Shown piece by piece: positions 8,676 through 19,100 of a DNA stretch of 64,000 nt. The position numbers were made by a program, and so were the translations under genes. Every line of letters starts with the position of its first letter. Positions within the stretch are counted from its first letter, which is position 1. The notes under the pieces are model-generated. The model saw only the letters and a program-made list of their open reading frames with translations, had not been told where the DNA came from and ran no database searches. The stretch covers positions 1 to 64,000 of the forward strand of contig NZ_WSJB01000016.1 of NCBI RefSeq assembly GCF_009763255.1. The letters are read 5' to 3'. This stretch comes from Bordetella sp. 02P26C-1. Its GTDB lineage: Bacteria > Pseudomonadota > Gammaproteobacteria > Burkholderiales > Burkholderiaceae_B.

Positions 8676-10007
8676 ATGCAAGCATCATTGGTGGCGGGTG
8701 AACAGCCCGTCGATCAGCTCGACGAGGCCAGAATTCTTAACAAGGTCAGTTGGCGTATTGTTCCGTTAATTCTCGCCTGTTTCGTCGTCGCTTACCTGGA
8801 CCGAGTAAATGTCAGCTTCGCCAAACTGCAGATGCAGTCGGATATCGGCCTGAGTGAAGCTGCCTATGGTCTCGGTGCCAGTGCTTTTTTTGCCGGCTAC
8901 CTGCTATTCGAAATTCCGAGCAATGCCATTCTGGTGAAGGTGGGTCCGCGTCTCTGGATCGCGCGGATCATGGTTACGTGGGGCATCGTCTCGGCCGCGA
9001 TGATGTTCGTGCGCTCGGAAAATTCGTACTACTTCTTGCGTTTCCTGCTGGGTGTACTGGAGGCAGGTTTCGTGCCGGGCGTGCTCTATTACTTCACACG
9101 GTGGTTTCCCGCCGAGCGACGTGGACGAATCAACAATCTGTTTTTCGGCAGTATCGCGTTGTGCGGCATTATCGCGGGGCCGGTTTCAGGCGCGATTCTC
9201 AAGTTCTTCGATGGGGTGCAGGGCTTGCCGGGTTGGCAATGGTTGTTTCTGCTGGAAGGTGTGCCGTCGATCTTGCTCGGCGTGATCGTGCTGCTGGTGC
9301 TTGACGATCGCGTCGAGGATGCGAAGTGGCTGACACAAGACGAGAAACGGCGCCTGAGTGAGATCCTGGCGCGCGATCCCCAAGTCAACAGCACGCATTC
9401 GTTCGCCGCGGCGCTGAAGCGGCCAGTCACGTACCTGTTCTCGCTGATTTATTTCGGGCTGTGCATGGGCATCTATGGGTTTTTGTTCTGGATGCCACAG
9501 CTAATCAAGACAGCGGGCACCGATGATCCGTTCATGATCGGCCTGATTACGTCGCTGCCGTACGTCGTCGCGTTGGTGGGCACGATTTTGTTGGGCAGGA
9601 CCTCGGACCGTACGGGTGAGCGCCGCTGGCACCTGACCGGATGCGCATTAGCGGCGGCAATCGGCTATGTGCTCAGCGCGGCGTACGGAAATAACACGAT
9701 GATTCTCGTCATTGGCATGATGATCGCGGCAACCGGCGTGATCGCATCCTTTGGCATTTTCTGGATTTTCCCGGCGCGCGTATTGACGGGGGCGGCCGCC
9801 GCTGCGGGTGTGGCGCTCATTAACTCGATCGGTCAGATCGGCGGGCTCATCGCACCGTATATGGTGGGGAAGGTCAAGGAGGCAACAGGCAGCGCATCAA
9901 TGGGTCTCTATACGATCGCACTGACCTGCGCGGTGACGGCTTTACTCATTGCCTATGCGATACCACGCAACATTCGCTTCCGCGATGGCGGCACGCAGCG
10001 ACGATAG
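8676..10007 (+). CDS. MFS transporter, anion:cation symporter (ACS) family
   Basis: Inner-membrane transporter with ~12 predicted helices. The N-terminal YLDRVNVSFAKLQMQSDIG stretch, GYLLFEIPSNAIL and RWFPAERRGRINN are typical of the ACS family that imports sugar acids and other organic anions (tartrate, glucarate, galactonate, phthalate). ATG 8676 follows GGGAG; the open frame extends 17 codons upstream without support. It lies in the middle of the catabolic operon and probably brings in its substrate. Confidence 0.9.
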   Translation: MQASLVAGEQPVDQLDEARILNKVSWRIVPLILACFVVAYLDRVNVSFAKLQMQSDIGLSEAAYGLGASAFFAGYLLFEIPSNAILVKVGPRLWIARIMVTWGIVSAAMMFVRSENSYYFLRFLLGVLEAGFVPGVLYYFTRWFPAERRGRINNLFFGSIALCGIIAGPVSGAILKFFDGVQGLPGWQWLFLLEGVPSILLGVIVLLVLDDRVEDAKWLTQDEKRRLSEILARDPQVNSTHSFAAALKRPVTYLFSLIYFGLCMGIYGFLFWMPQLIKTAGTDDPFMIGLITSLPYVVALVGTILLGRTSDRTGERRWHLTGCALAAAIGYVLSAAYGNNTMILVIGMMIAATGVIASFGIFWIFPARVLTGAAAAAGVALINSIGQIGGLIAPYMVGKVKEATGSASMGLYTIALTCAVTALLIAYAIPRNIRFRDGGTQRR

Positions 10008-10037
10008 ATACCGACGCCTTCTATTGATGATCATCTT

Positions 10038-10991
10038 ATGAGCAAGCAACCCTTGATTCTTGTTCGACCCTATACGCCGACCGATATGGCGATTCTTGAA
10101 CAATCGTATGACGTACACCGTTTGTGGGAAGCATCCGACAAGGTAAGCTTCCTTCGGGCTGTCGGGCCAGGTGTGCGCGTGCTGGCGACGGATGGAGAGC
10201 ACGGCGCCGACGCGGCGACAATGGATTTGCTCCCGGATCTCGAGCTTATCGCGAGCTTTGGCGTCGGGCTTGACGCAATCGACCTCGCGCACGCACGGCA
10301 CCGCAATATCCGGGTGACTCACACGCCAGATGTGTTAACCGAAGATGTCGCGGACATGGCGGTTGGCTTGTTGCTCGCATGCGCTCGCCGTATTCCGCAG
10401 TGTGATAGCTACGTGAGGCAAGGGCGCTGGCCCGAGGGAGGCCCGGGGCTGACAACCCGCGTATGGGGCAAGCGTGTCGGCATATTGGGGCTCGGCCGCG
10501 TGGGGCGCGCAGTGGCAAGGCGAGCTGAGGCATTCAGGCTTGATGTCGCATATCACGATCGATGCCGTTTCGACGATGTGCCATATCGCTATTTTGACGA
10601 TGTGGTCGCGCTGGCTGCTGAAGTGGACTTCTTTGTGATCTGTGCGTCCGCTGATGCTGACACGCGCGGGCTGATCGGAAAAGCTGTGCTCGACGCCTTG
10701 GGACGCGACGGAATGTTAGTGAATGTGGGCCGGGGTGCAATCGTGGACGAGCCTGTCTTGCTAACGTACCTGCGAGAGCGTCTGCTCGCCGGAGCCGCGC
10801 TTGACGTCTTTCACAACGAACCCGATATCGCGCAGGAGTTCCGCGAGCTGGACAATGTGATTCTGCAACCGCATCAAGCGAGTGCAACGAGAGAAACGCG
10901 CACCGCCATGGGGGCTCTCGTACGCGAAAACTTGAGTGCTTACTTCGCAGGTCGCCCGTTGCTTACGGAAGTTGCCGTAGCAACGAGGTAG
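10038..10991 (+). CDS. D-isomer-specific 2-hydroxyacid dehydrogenase
   Basis: 317-aa NAD(P)-dependent reductase of the hydroxypyruvate/glyoxylate reductase (GhrB-like) group. It has FGVGLDAIDL in the substrate domain, the Rossmann GLGRVGRAVARR motif at ~155, and the catalytic triad Arg (NVGRGAIVDE), Glu (NEPDI) and His (QPHQAS). Cytosolic interconversion of a 2-oxoacid and a D-2-hydroxyacid fits its place in a sugar-acid operon, 30 bp after the transporter. Confidence 0.9.
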   Translation: MSKQPLILVRPYTPTDMAILEQSYDVHRLWEASDKVSFLRAVGPGVRVLATDGEHGADAATMDLLPDLELIASFGVGLDAIDLAHARHRNIRVTHTPDVLTEDVADMAVGLLLACARRIPQCDSYVRQGRWPEGGPGLTTRVWGKRVGILGLGRVGRAVARRAEAFRLDVAYHDRCRFDDVPYRYFDDVVALAAEVDFFVICASADADTRGLIGKAVLDALGRDGMLVNVGRGAIVDEPVLLTYLRERLLAGAALDVFHNEPDIAQEFRELDNVILQPHQASATRETRTAMGALVRENLSAYFAGRPLLTEVAVATR

Positions 10992-11113
10992 GCGCGGCGG
11001 GCACGCGCGTGGCCACGCCACGCTTATGCGCTCGGAAATCAAGAGCCGTACCAATGCATCGGGTGTCGCGCCTCAATCCGATCGACTGAAAATTTTGAAG
11101 GAACGTGCGTACC

Positions 11114-12922
11114 ATGACGACAGGAAAACATCTGTCGGCTGCCACGGGGAGTCGTCCCCGCCTGCGTAGCCGCCGCTGGTTTGACGATCCCGCCGATCCA
11201 GGCATGACCGCTCTGTACATCGAGAGGTACATGAACTTTGGTATCACCCGCGCGGAACTGCAGTCGGGCAAACCGATTATTGGCATCGCGCAAACCGGTT
11301 CGGACCTTGCGCCATGTAACAGGCATCATCTCGACCTGGCCAAGCGAGTCAGGGACGGCATCCGTGACGCAGGTGGAATTCCCCTCGAATTTCCTGTACA
11401 TCCGATCCAGGAAACCGGCAAGCGCCCGACGGCCGCGATCGATCGCAACCTCGCGTATCTTGGTCTAGTCGAAATACTGCACGGCTATCCCATCGACGGG
11501 GTGGTGCTCACGACCGGCTGCGATAAGACCACGCCGGCCTGTCTGATGGCGGCGGCTACCGTGAATATTCCATCGATCGTGCTTTCGGGTGGACCGATGC
11601 TCGACGGTTGGTACCAGGGGCGTCTGGCGGGCTCTGGCACAGTCGTGTGGGATGCGCGCAAGAGGTTCGCCACGGGCGAGATCGACTATGACGCGTTTAT
11701 GAACATGGTGGCTTCCTCCGCACCGTCGGTGGGCCACTGCAATACGATGGGCACCGCGCTGTCGATGAATTCGCTCGCCGAGGCCCTGGGCATGTCTCTA
11801 CCTGGGTGTGCCGCGATTCCCGCGCCTTATCGCGAGCGAGGGTGGATGGCATATCACACAGGGCAGAGGATCGTCGAGATGGTGGCCGAGAATCTGCGGC
11901 CGTCCGACATTATGACCCAGGCCGCGTTCGAAAATGCGGTCGTCGCCGCAGCGGCGCTCGGCGCATCGTCGAACTGTCCGATTCACGTAGTCGCAATTGC
12001 GAGGCACATGGGGGTAGACCACACGCTTGACGATTGGCAGCGCCTTGGGCCGGAGATTCCGCTACTTGTCGACTGCCAGCCGGCCGGTCGGTTTCTTGGC
12101 GAGGCGTTTCATCGCGCGGGAGGTGTGCCGGCGGTCATGAAGGAACTGATGTTGGCGGGACGTTTACATACCGAGGTCAGAACGGTCACGGGGCGTACGC
12201 TGGCCGAAGACCTTGCGGCAGTGCCAGAGCCCGACCGTACGGTCATTCGTGCCTTCGGCAATCCGTTGAAAGAGGCGGCCGGGTACGTCGTCATGTCGGG
12301 CAACTTTTTCGACAGTGCCGTGATGAAGATTAGCGTGATCGATTCCGCTTTCCGCAAGCAATTTCTGTCTGATCCAGACAACCCGGATGTGTTCGAGGGT
12401 CGTGCTGTCGTGTTCGAGGGGCCAGAGGATTATCATGCGCGAATCGACGATCCGGAATTTAATATCGACGATCGCTCCGTTCTTGTTATCCGTAACTGCG
12501 GACCGGTCGGTTATCCGGGCGGCGCGGAAGTCGTCAATATGCAGCCACCCGCCGAATTACTCAAGCGCGGAGTCAAAACATTGCCGACAATCGGCGATGG
12601 CAGGCAGAGCGGCACCTCGGCGAGCCCATCGATCCTCAACGTTTCGCCGGAGGCGGCTGTCGGCGGAGGTATTGCGCTGCTCAAGACGGGCGACAAGATT
12701 CGCATTGATCTGAAATCGCGCAAAGTGGACGTGATTTTGCCGGAGGATGAGCTTGCCCGCAGGCGCGACGCGTGGGTCGCGCCGACGTTGCAGAACCAGA
12801 CTCCGTGGGAGGAGATTTATCGCAGCCTGGTCGGGCAGCACGGCAGCGGCGCATGCCTGGAGCCAGCCACGCTGTATGTGAACATCTTGGAAACACGGGG
12901 TGAGTCGCGTCATAATCATTGA
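11114..12922 (+). CDS. IlvD/Edd family dehydratase (sugar-acid dehydratase)
   Basis: ~602-aa Fe-S dehydratase. Candidate cluster cysteines are in TTGCDKTTPA, GHCNTMGTA and the NCPIHV stretch; the C-terminal DGRQSGTSASPS motif, with its Ser, is the active-site region of this family. Length and the two N-terminal motifs fit arabinonate/xylonate-type dehydratases, which remove water from aldonates to give 2-keto-3-deoxy acids. With the KGSA-type aldehyde dehydrogenase in the same operon this suggests a non-phosphorylating (Weimberg-like) route. ATG 11114 follows GAAGGA; a GTG at 11105 is too close to it. Confidence 0.88.
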   Translation: MTTGKHLSAATGSRPRLRSRRWFDDPADPGMTALYIERYMNFGITRAELQSGKPIIGIAQTGSDLAPCNRHHLDLAKRVRDGIRDAGGIPLEFPVHPIQETGKRPTAAIDRNLAYLGLVEILHGYPIDGVVLTTGCDKTTPACLMAAATVNIPSIVLSGGPMLDGWYQGRLAGSGTVVWDARKRFATGEIDYDAFMNMVASSAPSVGHCNTMGTALSMNSLAEALGMSLPGCAAIPAPYRERGWMAYHTGQRIVEMVAENLRPSDIMTQAAFENAVVAAAALGASSNCPIHVVAIARHMGVDHTLDDWQRLGPEIPLLVDCQPAGRFLGEAFHRAGGVPAVMKELMLAGRLHTEVRTVTGRTLAEDLAAVPEPDRTVIRAFGNPLKEAAGYVVMSGNFFDSAVMKISVIDSAFRKQFLSDPDNPDVFEGRAVVFEGPEDYHARIDDPEFNIDDRSVLVIRNCGPVGYPGGAEVVNMQPPAELLKRGVKTLPTIGDGRQSGTSASPSILNVSPEAAVGGGIALLKTGDKIRIDLKSRKVDVILPEDELARRRDAWVAPTLQNQTPWEEIYRSLVGQHGSGACLEPATLYVNILETRGESRHNH

Positions 12923-12993
12923 CGCATTGACCAGCGCGTGCAACAAGGCGCGAACGGATCTACAACGCGATCCGCTAGCAGCAGCCCGAGCAA

Positions 12994-13015
12994 GCTCGCG
13001 ATGCCATGCGCGAGC
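12994..13015. terminator. Possible hairpin terminator between convergent genes
   Basis: GCTCGCG-N8-CGCGAGC forms a 7-bp perfect stem between the end of the dehydratase and the end of the convergent hydrolase gene. There is no strong T run on either side, so rho-independent termination is uncertain. Confidence 0.35.
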
Positions 13016-13048
13016 ATATCTATAACTCCAGAATGCGCACGCTAGATG

Positions 13049-13879
13049 CTAGTTTTTCTCCGTCGGCGACGCGGAAGGCCGCGCCGGCGCGAGGCCGAGG
13101 TGGTCCAACACACTCTTGACCACCTGGTTACGATCGTTGTCGACGCAGATCATGTGGTAGCTGTTCTCCAGCACTTCCAGTTGCTTGGGGGCATGGGTGA
13201 GCTGGGACATCAGGAACTGCGCGGATTTGAGCGACGTGAGTTCATCTTCGCGCGCATGCACGACCAAGGTCGGACACTGAATATGGTCCAGGTTGCGGGT
13301 GACCCATGCTCGCAACCGATCCACCTGCCTTACCGCTGCCAAGGGCACCCAGCCATAATGAAAGCTCTCGCCGGCGTCGAGCTTCTTTTTGACGATGGCA
13401 CGCAGCAAGTTGTTTTTGATGCCGAACGGTTCTTCTTCCATGATCTTGATGCGGCGGCAGAAATAATCCAGCCGGCTAAGCGCATGGCGCACGCCGCGGT
13501 ACCAGGGGGTAGACCACCCGTCGATATAGATGGGTGCGGCGAGCACGGCCAGCTTGCCGCGCTGGTGACGCACGCGCTTGGCGAGTTCGACCGCCAAGAG
13601 CGAACCCATGCACATTCCCACGATATGTACGGTCTCGTGGGTTTGCAGCATTTCCTGATACTTGTGGTGTACCGCCGTGAGCCAGTCTTCCGCGCTGACG
13701 TGTAGTAGGTCTTCTGGCCGGGTGCCGTGACCGGGCAGGGTCGGAGCCTGTACGTGTGTGCCCGCGCGTTGTAACGCCTTTAGCAGCGCGCCCAGATCAT
13801 ATTGCGTGCCGCCCAAGCCATGGATCAACAGCACGCCCGTAGCCGGCGAGGGCGTCTCATCGGTCTTGGCGTCGGTCAT
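13049..13879 (-). CDS. Alpha/beta hydrolase (carboxylesterase/lysophospholipase-like)
   Basis: 276-aa alpha/beta hydrolase. The oxyanion-hole motif LLIHGLGGTQYD is at ~17-28 and LPGHGTRPEDL follows. The nucleophile position holds Cys-Met-Gly in GMCMGSLLA, where the family usually has GxSxG, so the nucleophile appears to be Cys or the site is degenerate. Acid and His are probably in VVHAREDELTS and ENSYHMICVD. It overlaps the 3' end of the MASE1 gene by 23 bp and is co-transcribed. Its upstream-proximal part was copied to 3.6 kb. Substrate unknown. Confidence 0.85.
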   Translation of the reverse strand: MTDAKTDETPSPATGVLLIHGLGGTQYDLGALLKALQRAGTHVQAPTLPGHGTRPEDLLHVSAEDWLTAVHHKYQEMLQTHETVHIVGMCMGSLLAVELAKRVRHQRGKLAVLAAPIYIDGWSTPWYRGVRHALSRLDYFCRRIKIMEEEPFGIKNNLLRAIVKKKLDAGESFHYGWVPLAAVRQVDRLRAWVTRNLDHIQCPTLVVHAREDELTSLKSAQFLMSQLTHAPKQLEVLENSYHMICVDNDRNQVVKSVLDHLGLAPARPSASPTEKN

Positions 13880-15161
13880 GGGATTCTGTCACTCGGCTGA
13901 TTAAACCCGCCACGCGATACACGGAGTTATTGCTATCGGCGATGGCTGATCCAACATGGGAAATCGTGATCCAATCACCATCAGCATCGGCGAATCGATA
14001 GCGTTCGACAGGCAAGACAATCGGCGCCAGGGGATTCGAAAGTCGCTCTTGCAGCGCGGTCTGCAGAGCGGGCCGGTCGGCTTCATGGACACGCGCCATC
14101 AGGCTGTCGAGCGTTTGAATGCTCGCCCGTGGGATGCCCAGAACTGTCTCTACATCTCCCTCCCAAGAGAGAGTTCCTGCAGCCGGATCATAGACATACA
14201 TGAGGTGTTGGCTGCCCACGAGCGCTGCTTCTATTTCAACGCTTCTGGCGTGCATGGCGTCATACGCCTTGCGGCTATGGGCGATCAATGCGGACATGAT
14301 TAGTCCCAGAATCGCTGCCGCTCCGATGTAGACCTGTGCCTCGATCAGGCTGGTATCTCGGTAGGTATTCATGATCCCGAACGGACCCTCGCCCTGATTG
14401 GTCTGGTCTATCGCGATCAGAGCAAGAATCAGAATCCCGACCGTGGCACCGCTTTGATTCCATGTGAGCGCCAGCAGTACGACAAAAAGCAACGGCAGAT
14501 AGGATAGTTCGTAGCGTGCGCTGCCCAATACCGCGATAGCGGTCGGACCATCGAACGCAATCGTGGCGGTCACCACCAACAACACGAGCCAAACGGCGCC
14601 AATCCAAAATCTGCGCAGGCTGGCGTCGCCAGATATCTTGGCCTGGAATCGCGACCACGTGACCACCAACGGTGCGCCCACCAGACAGCCGACCATTTCG
14701 GCGACGGTCCAGACGGCCCACGAGGTCGTCGGCGTGAAGCCCGCCAGGGTCAGGCCTCCAATGCAAAGGCATAAACCGACGACGCCGGAGACGACAATCG
14801 CTCCAAAGAACCACACTAAGTTGCGCGGCGTCGCGAGCCCCTCCGCGCGATGCTTGACGCCCCAGCGCCAGAGTGCGGCGCCGCAGGGCAAGGTGATCAT
14901 GTCGACCACGGAATAGAGCGCCGATACACTGATGGGACGATCACTGAACAGGCCCGCGGCAAAATGCAAGGCGCCCGCCAGCAATATCCACATAGGCCAC
15001 TCGCGTCTGCGGCTGACCATCAGCGTACCAAACGCGATTCCACCCGCCGGCCACAGCATATTAGAATAGCCGCGAGGGTCTAAAAGCGTCATGCAGTAGA
15101 ACGCAAGCGCACCATAAACGCTCACAAAAAGGAGAATACGTAGTGCGCGAGTGTCGTTCAT
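13857..15161 (-). CDS. MASE1 membrane-sensor protein with C-terminal PAS domain, no output domain
   Basis: 434 aa. The N-terminal ~300 residues are hydrophobic with about eight predicted helices and the MASE1 pattern (LWPAGGIAFG, PMWILLAGALHFAAG, VWTVAEMVGCLVGAPLV). Residues ~310-430 form a PAS_3-like fold (YDPAAGTLSWEGDVE, VHEADRPALQ, then DGDWITISHVG). Proteins of this type normally end in a GGDEF, EAL or kinase module; none follows here. It is followed by an overlapping hydrolase gene, so signal output, if any, would be through a partner. Divergent from the BvgA-like gene. Confidence 0.8.
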   Translation of the reverse strand: MNDTRALRILLFVSVYGALAFYCMTLLDPRGYSNMLWPAGGIAFGTLMVSRRREWPMWILLAGALHFAAGLFSDRPISVSALYSVVDMITLPCGAALWRWGVKHRAEGLATPRNLVWFFGAIVVSGVVGLCLCIGGLTLAGFTPTTSWAVWTVAEMVGCLVGAPLVVTWSRFQAKISGDASLRRFWIGAVWLVLLVVTATIAFDGPTAIAVLGSARYELSYLPLLFVVLLALTWNQSGATVGILILALIAIDQTNQGEGPFGIMNTYRDTSLIEAQVYIGAAAILGLIMSALIAHSRKAYDAMHARSVEIEAALVGSQHLMYVYDPAAGTLSWEGDVETVLGIPRASIQTLDSLMARVHEADRPALQTALQERLSNPLAPIVLPVERYRFADADGDWITISHVGSAIADSNNSVYRVAGLISRVTESHDRRQDR

Positions 15162-15280
15162 AAGGTGCAGCTCGAGGAAAGTATAGAAAGTCTCACGTTA
15201 TATCCGCCAAAATAATTACCTTCAATTAGTCTTTACGCGAACGGCTGAGATAGCATGAGGTAAGGAAACATGCATTTCGA

Positions 15281-15294
15281 TCAGACGAGTCTGC
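15281..15294. promoter_or_regulatory. Palindrome AGAC-N2-GTCT upstream of the BvgA-like gene
   Basis: TCAGACGAGTCTGC contains the core AGAC-GA-GTCT (15283-15292) within the ~290-bp divergent region between the MASE1 gene and the response regulator at 15456. The same core with different central bases occurs ahead of the fimbrial subunit genes (25798-25811, 27856-27869; one mismatch at 26376-26389). NarL/FixJ-type regulators bind inverted heptads of this layout, so it may be an autoregulatory site. Inference only. Confidence 0.45.
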
Positions 15295-15455
15295 ATCAAA
15301 TGGTCCAGTTGTTCGATATAAGACCTTGCGACGAGGGACGGGCAGACACGCCGCCTCCGAGGGTAAATTGAATGCATTTATTATTGAACTACGGCAGTAC
15401 GCAGCAACCCTGGCAAGGGCCTAGCTGTGCTCTGGGCGATTAACACATGGAATAG

Positions 15456-16121
15456 ATGATGAGCCTGTCGGCCTTAGATATTGTGATCGCGGACGACCAT
15501 CCGATTGTTCGCGTCGGAGTAAAAGCGTTTCTAGCGGAACAGCCCATACGTTTCCGGTTGGTTGGCGAGGCGTCATCAGGTGGGGAGTTGCTCGACGTTT
15601 TGCACAGTACGGAGCACGTCGACGTCGTCATCACGGACTTTGCCATGGACGATGGTGGGCAGGACGGGCTGCGATTGCTGCGCCGCCTGCGTCAGCTGTA
15701 CCCATCCATCCGAATCGTCGTATTGACTATGCTGACCAATGCCGCGCTGATCCGAAGCGTTCAAGCCCTGGGCGTACGCTGCATCGTGGGCAAGCGCGGA
15801 CTACATGAGCACCTGGCGCTCGCGATCGAAGCCGCCATCAAGGATCGTCCTTTTCTGTCTCCCGAGTTGGCGACTCTGCTCGAGGAAACCAGCGAAGCGC
15901 AAATCAACTCTGACTGCGAAGATGCGCAATCGGTGCTGTCGCCCCGGCAAATCGAGACGCTGCGATTCCTGCGCAGCGGTATGAAAGTGTCAGAAATCGC
16001 CGCAGTGCTAAACCGCAGCAAGAAAACCATTAGTGCACAAAAAAAAGCTGCTATGGCGAAATTGGGCCTCACGAATGACGCCCAGCTGTACGAATATCTG
16101 CAGAATAATTTCGAGCGCTAA
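15456..16121 (+). CDS. BvgA/RcsB-like LuxR-family response regulator
   Basis: 221-aa NarL/FixJ-type response regulator. Receiver domain at residues ~8-125 with acidic pair in IADDHPIVRVG, phospho-acceptor Asp61 in VVITDFAMDD and conserved Lys113 in VGKRG. LuxR-type HTH at ~155-215 (LSPRQIETLRFLRSGM, then SEIAAVLNRSKKTISAQKK). It resembles BvgA/RcsB/EvgA. The convergent hybrid kinase gene overlaps its stop by 4 bp and is the likely phosphodonor. Predicted targets include the DUF1120 fimbrial locus because of shared upstream palindromes. Confidence 0.9.
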   Translation: MMSLSALDIVIADDHPIVRVGVKAFLAEQPIRFRLVGEASSGGELLDVLHSTEHVDVVITDFAMDDGGQDGLRLLRRLRQLYPSIRIVVLTMLTNAALIRSVQALGVRCIVGKRGLHEHLALAIEAAIKDRPFLSPELATLLEETSEAQINSDCEDAQSVLSPRQIETLRFLRSGMKVSEIAAVLNRSKKTISAQKKAAMAKLGLTNDAQLYEYLQNNFER

Positions 16122-19100
16122 TTCAAACTGCCCGCGGATGCCGTCACTCGCGCAATTAGCTCCGATAAGCTTTGATTGAACGCGATGACCGCCGCGATCG
16201 CGTCATGGTGGTCTTTGTCCAAGGCGCGTTCGACATTCTCCGCCTGGTCGGTCAGCTCGTTCAAACCTAGTATCGCCAATGGGCCAGCTTGCCTATGCAC
16301 CCATCTGCGCATCGCGTGGCGGTCGTCGGCGGCTAAATGTTTCTCCAGAACGGATTGATCCGCGCGAATTGCCTCGACAAACTCCAATACCGTCTCTCGT
16401 GGTAAAGTCACCGAGTCGCTGACACGAATGTTTGATGCGATGGCGGATGGCTGAGCCGCGAGCTTATTGAACGCATCGCTAAAGTCCTTGATTTTGGCTG
16501 GCTTCAACAAGAGCGCAGTGCTTGCTTTGCTGCCTGCCGGGGTCTCTGGTACGGGTAGGGGGGTCGCCGACAACAACAAGACCGGCAGCTGCCGCAAGGC
16601 CGGTACGTCCGATTCGCGCAGACGCTTCAAGAGGGCCAGCCCGCCTAGTCTCGGCATATGACCGTCGGTAATCAGCACATCAAATTTGCCACCACGGATC
16701 AAAAACTGCCATGCTTGCTCGCCGTCCTCACACGCGGTTACATTGCAGCCGAGCTTTTGCAATTGGCTCACGAGCAGGCGTCGACTGACATCGTGATCTT
16801 CCGCGACTAGTACATCGTAGGCGTAATTTTTTACCTCGGTCTGGGTTGCTGGCGCTGCCATCGAGTCGCTGTCATGTCCTTGCAGACAGGCTAAGAGCTC
16901 TCGCCATTGCAATAGTGACTCATCGATATGGAGGGTGACTGCCTCGGCCCGATCCGACGCGCGAACAACGAGGGCCGACTCTCCCGCGTGACAGGCGAAC
17001 TCAATCCAAGACGCGTCGTGAAGCGCCTCAGCGCGCGATCGACCACGCACCCGCGACGTGCACCCCAGTACCTCCATACAACGATGCAGCAGTTGATCTG
17101 TCTCTGCATCGTCTATCGCAAAGTAGATCTCGGCATAGGGCACGCTGTCGATCAATGCGCGCTTTTCAATCGGTAAGTTCAGCGTTAAGGTCGCCTGCGC
17201 CCCGCATGCCTGCGGCCCCGCGCGCAACGTGATCTCGCCACCCATCGCATCAGCAATTCTGCGGCAAATCGACAGACCAAGCCCGGTGCCGCTAGGAGCA
17301 TCGCCAGCATCGTGCCCATGAGGGCCCTGCGTATACGGTGCAAAGAGTTCCTCGGCGGTCGCGTCGCCCAGGCCTATGCCCGTATCGGTGACCATGACCC
17401 GTACGGTGGTCATGTCGGCTCCAGCCAAGGCGGCTGCACCAGTGATACTCACTGCCACCTCGCCTTCATTGGTGAACTTGATCGCGTTGCTAACCAAGTT
17501 CGATAGGATCTGGCGCAGACGTAGTGCATCGGCGCGCACCAGCCAGGGCACACCTTGGTCCACGCGTAGTGTCAGCGACAGGCCCTTGGAAACCGCCGAG
17601 GCATTAAATAGCAGGACGACATCAGCCGCTATCGCCCGCAGGTCGACCGGCTGAATATCGAGCTGCAGGTGGCCCGCCTCAATCTTCGAGATGTCCAAAA
17701 TCTCGTCGAGCAGACGCCGCAAATTGCTCGCCGAATCGTCGATGGTTGCCAACATAGACGCCTGCTCGGGCGGGAGCTCGCTGCGACGGATGAGCTCCAG
17801 CATGCCTATCACCCCATTTAATGGCGTGCGTATCTCGTGGCTCATCGTCGCCAAGAAGTGGGCCTTGCTTTGAGCGGCTTGCTCGGCAGCGTCCCGGGCC
17901 CGTTGCAACTCCACCGACTGAAGCTTGATGTCCGAAATATCCACCCAATAGCCGCACCAGACAACCGCGCCGTCTACAGAACGGGTAGGTACGGCGTTGC
18001 CCCTGATCCAACGGGGGGCTTGCCCGTCGCGGCGCACGCGAAATTCCAGCAAGAACGGCTCGAACTTTTCTACCGCCTGTTTTTGGGCTGCTAGAAAGGA
18101 ATCCAAATCGCGTTCATCAATGCTCTCGAGGAACAGCCAGGGATTGGCGCGCATTGTTTCCGGCTCCAGACCCCATATGTCCGCAGAATTGCCGCTGACG
18201 TAATCGAATGCCAGATCGTCTGCGCCTTCTTTGCGCGCTTGAAATACCACCGCGGGCAGATGTCGCGTGACGGCATTGAGCTTTGCCTCTGCCTCGCGCC
18301 TTTGCAAGGCCTCTCGGCGATACTTCACAAAGGCGAAAAAGAGCGCGCTGAGAATTAATGCAGCGGCCAGCCCCGCAGGCAGCAAGGTCTCCGCAACACG
18401 GCGCCAGTTGACCTTTGACGGGTCGTAGACGACTGCCGTCCAGGAATTCAGAATTTGCCGCCTTGTGGTGTCGGGAATGGCATCCAGCGTGCGATCCACC
18501 AACGGCATGAGCCACGCGTAGCGTTCCGAGACAGCGACGCTCAATGGCAAGACGGTGCCCGCTTGGCCGGCGATCTGGAGCGAAAACTGATAACGCCCTC
18601 GAATCAGCGCATCAACGACCGCCACGTTGCCTACGTAAGCATCTGCGTGGCCGTCTCGGACCAGATCCAAGCCCTCGATGGCGTTTGCGACGCCATATAT
18701 GCTGGCCCCGGGAACCAAGTTGCGAAGTTTCTGCTGGGTGAGCTCCGGCGCGGCAGTCAAAATGACTTTGCCAGCCAATGCGCTGGCCATGTCCGGGCCA
18801 TTAGGATGCGACCGGGTGACAAACACCTCGGGCAACATCAAATACGGTTCACTGAAGAGGAATCGACGTCCGGCCGAATGAAACGGGCTCATGAGCGGAA
18901 TCAGATCGATCTCGTTCTTGAGCATGAGCGACTGCAGGTCCATCAAGCTGTCCGCCTTAACGAGCTCGAACCGCATGCCCAGCGTTTCGGTCAGTATTCT
19001 TAAGTACTCTCCCGCGATTCCGCTTACTTCGTCACCGTCTAGAAACGAAAGCGGTCGCCAATCTGGTACATAGCCGACACGAATAACCGGCATGTCGCGC

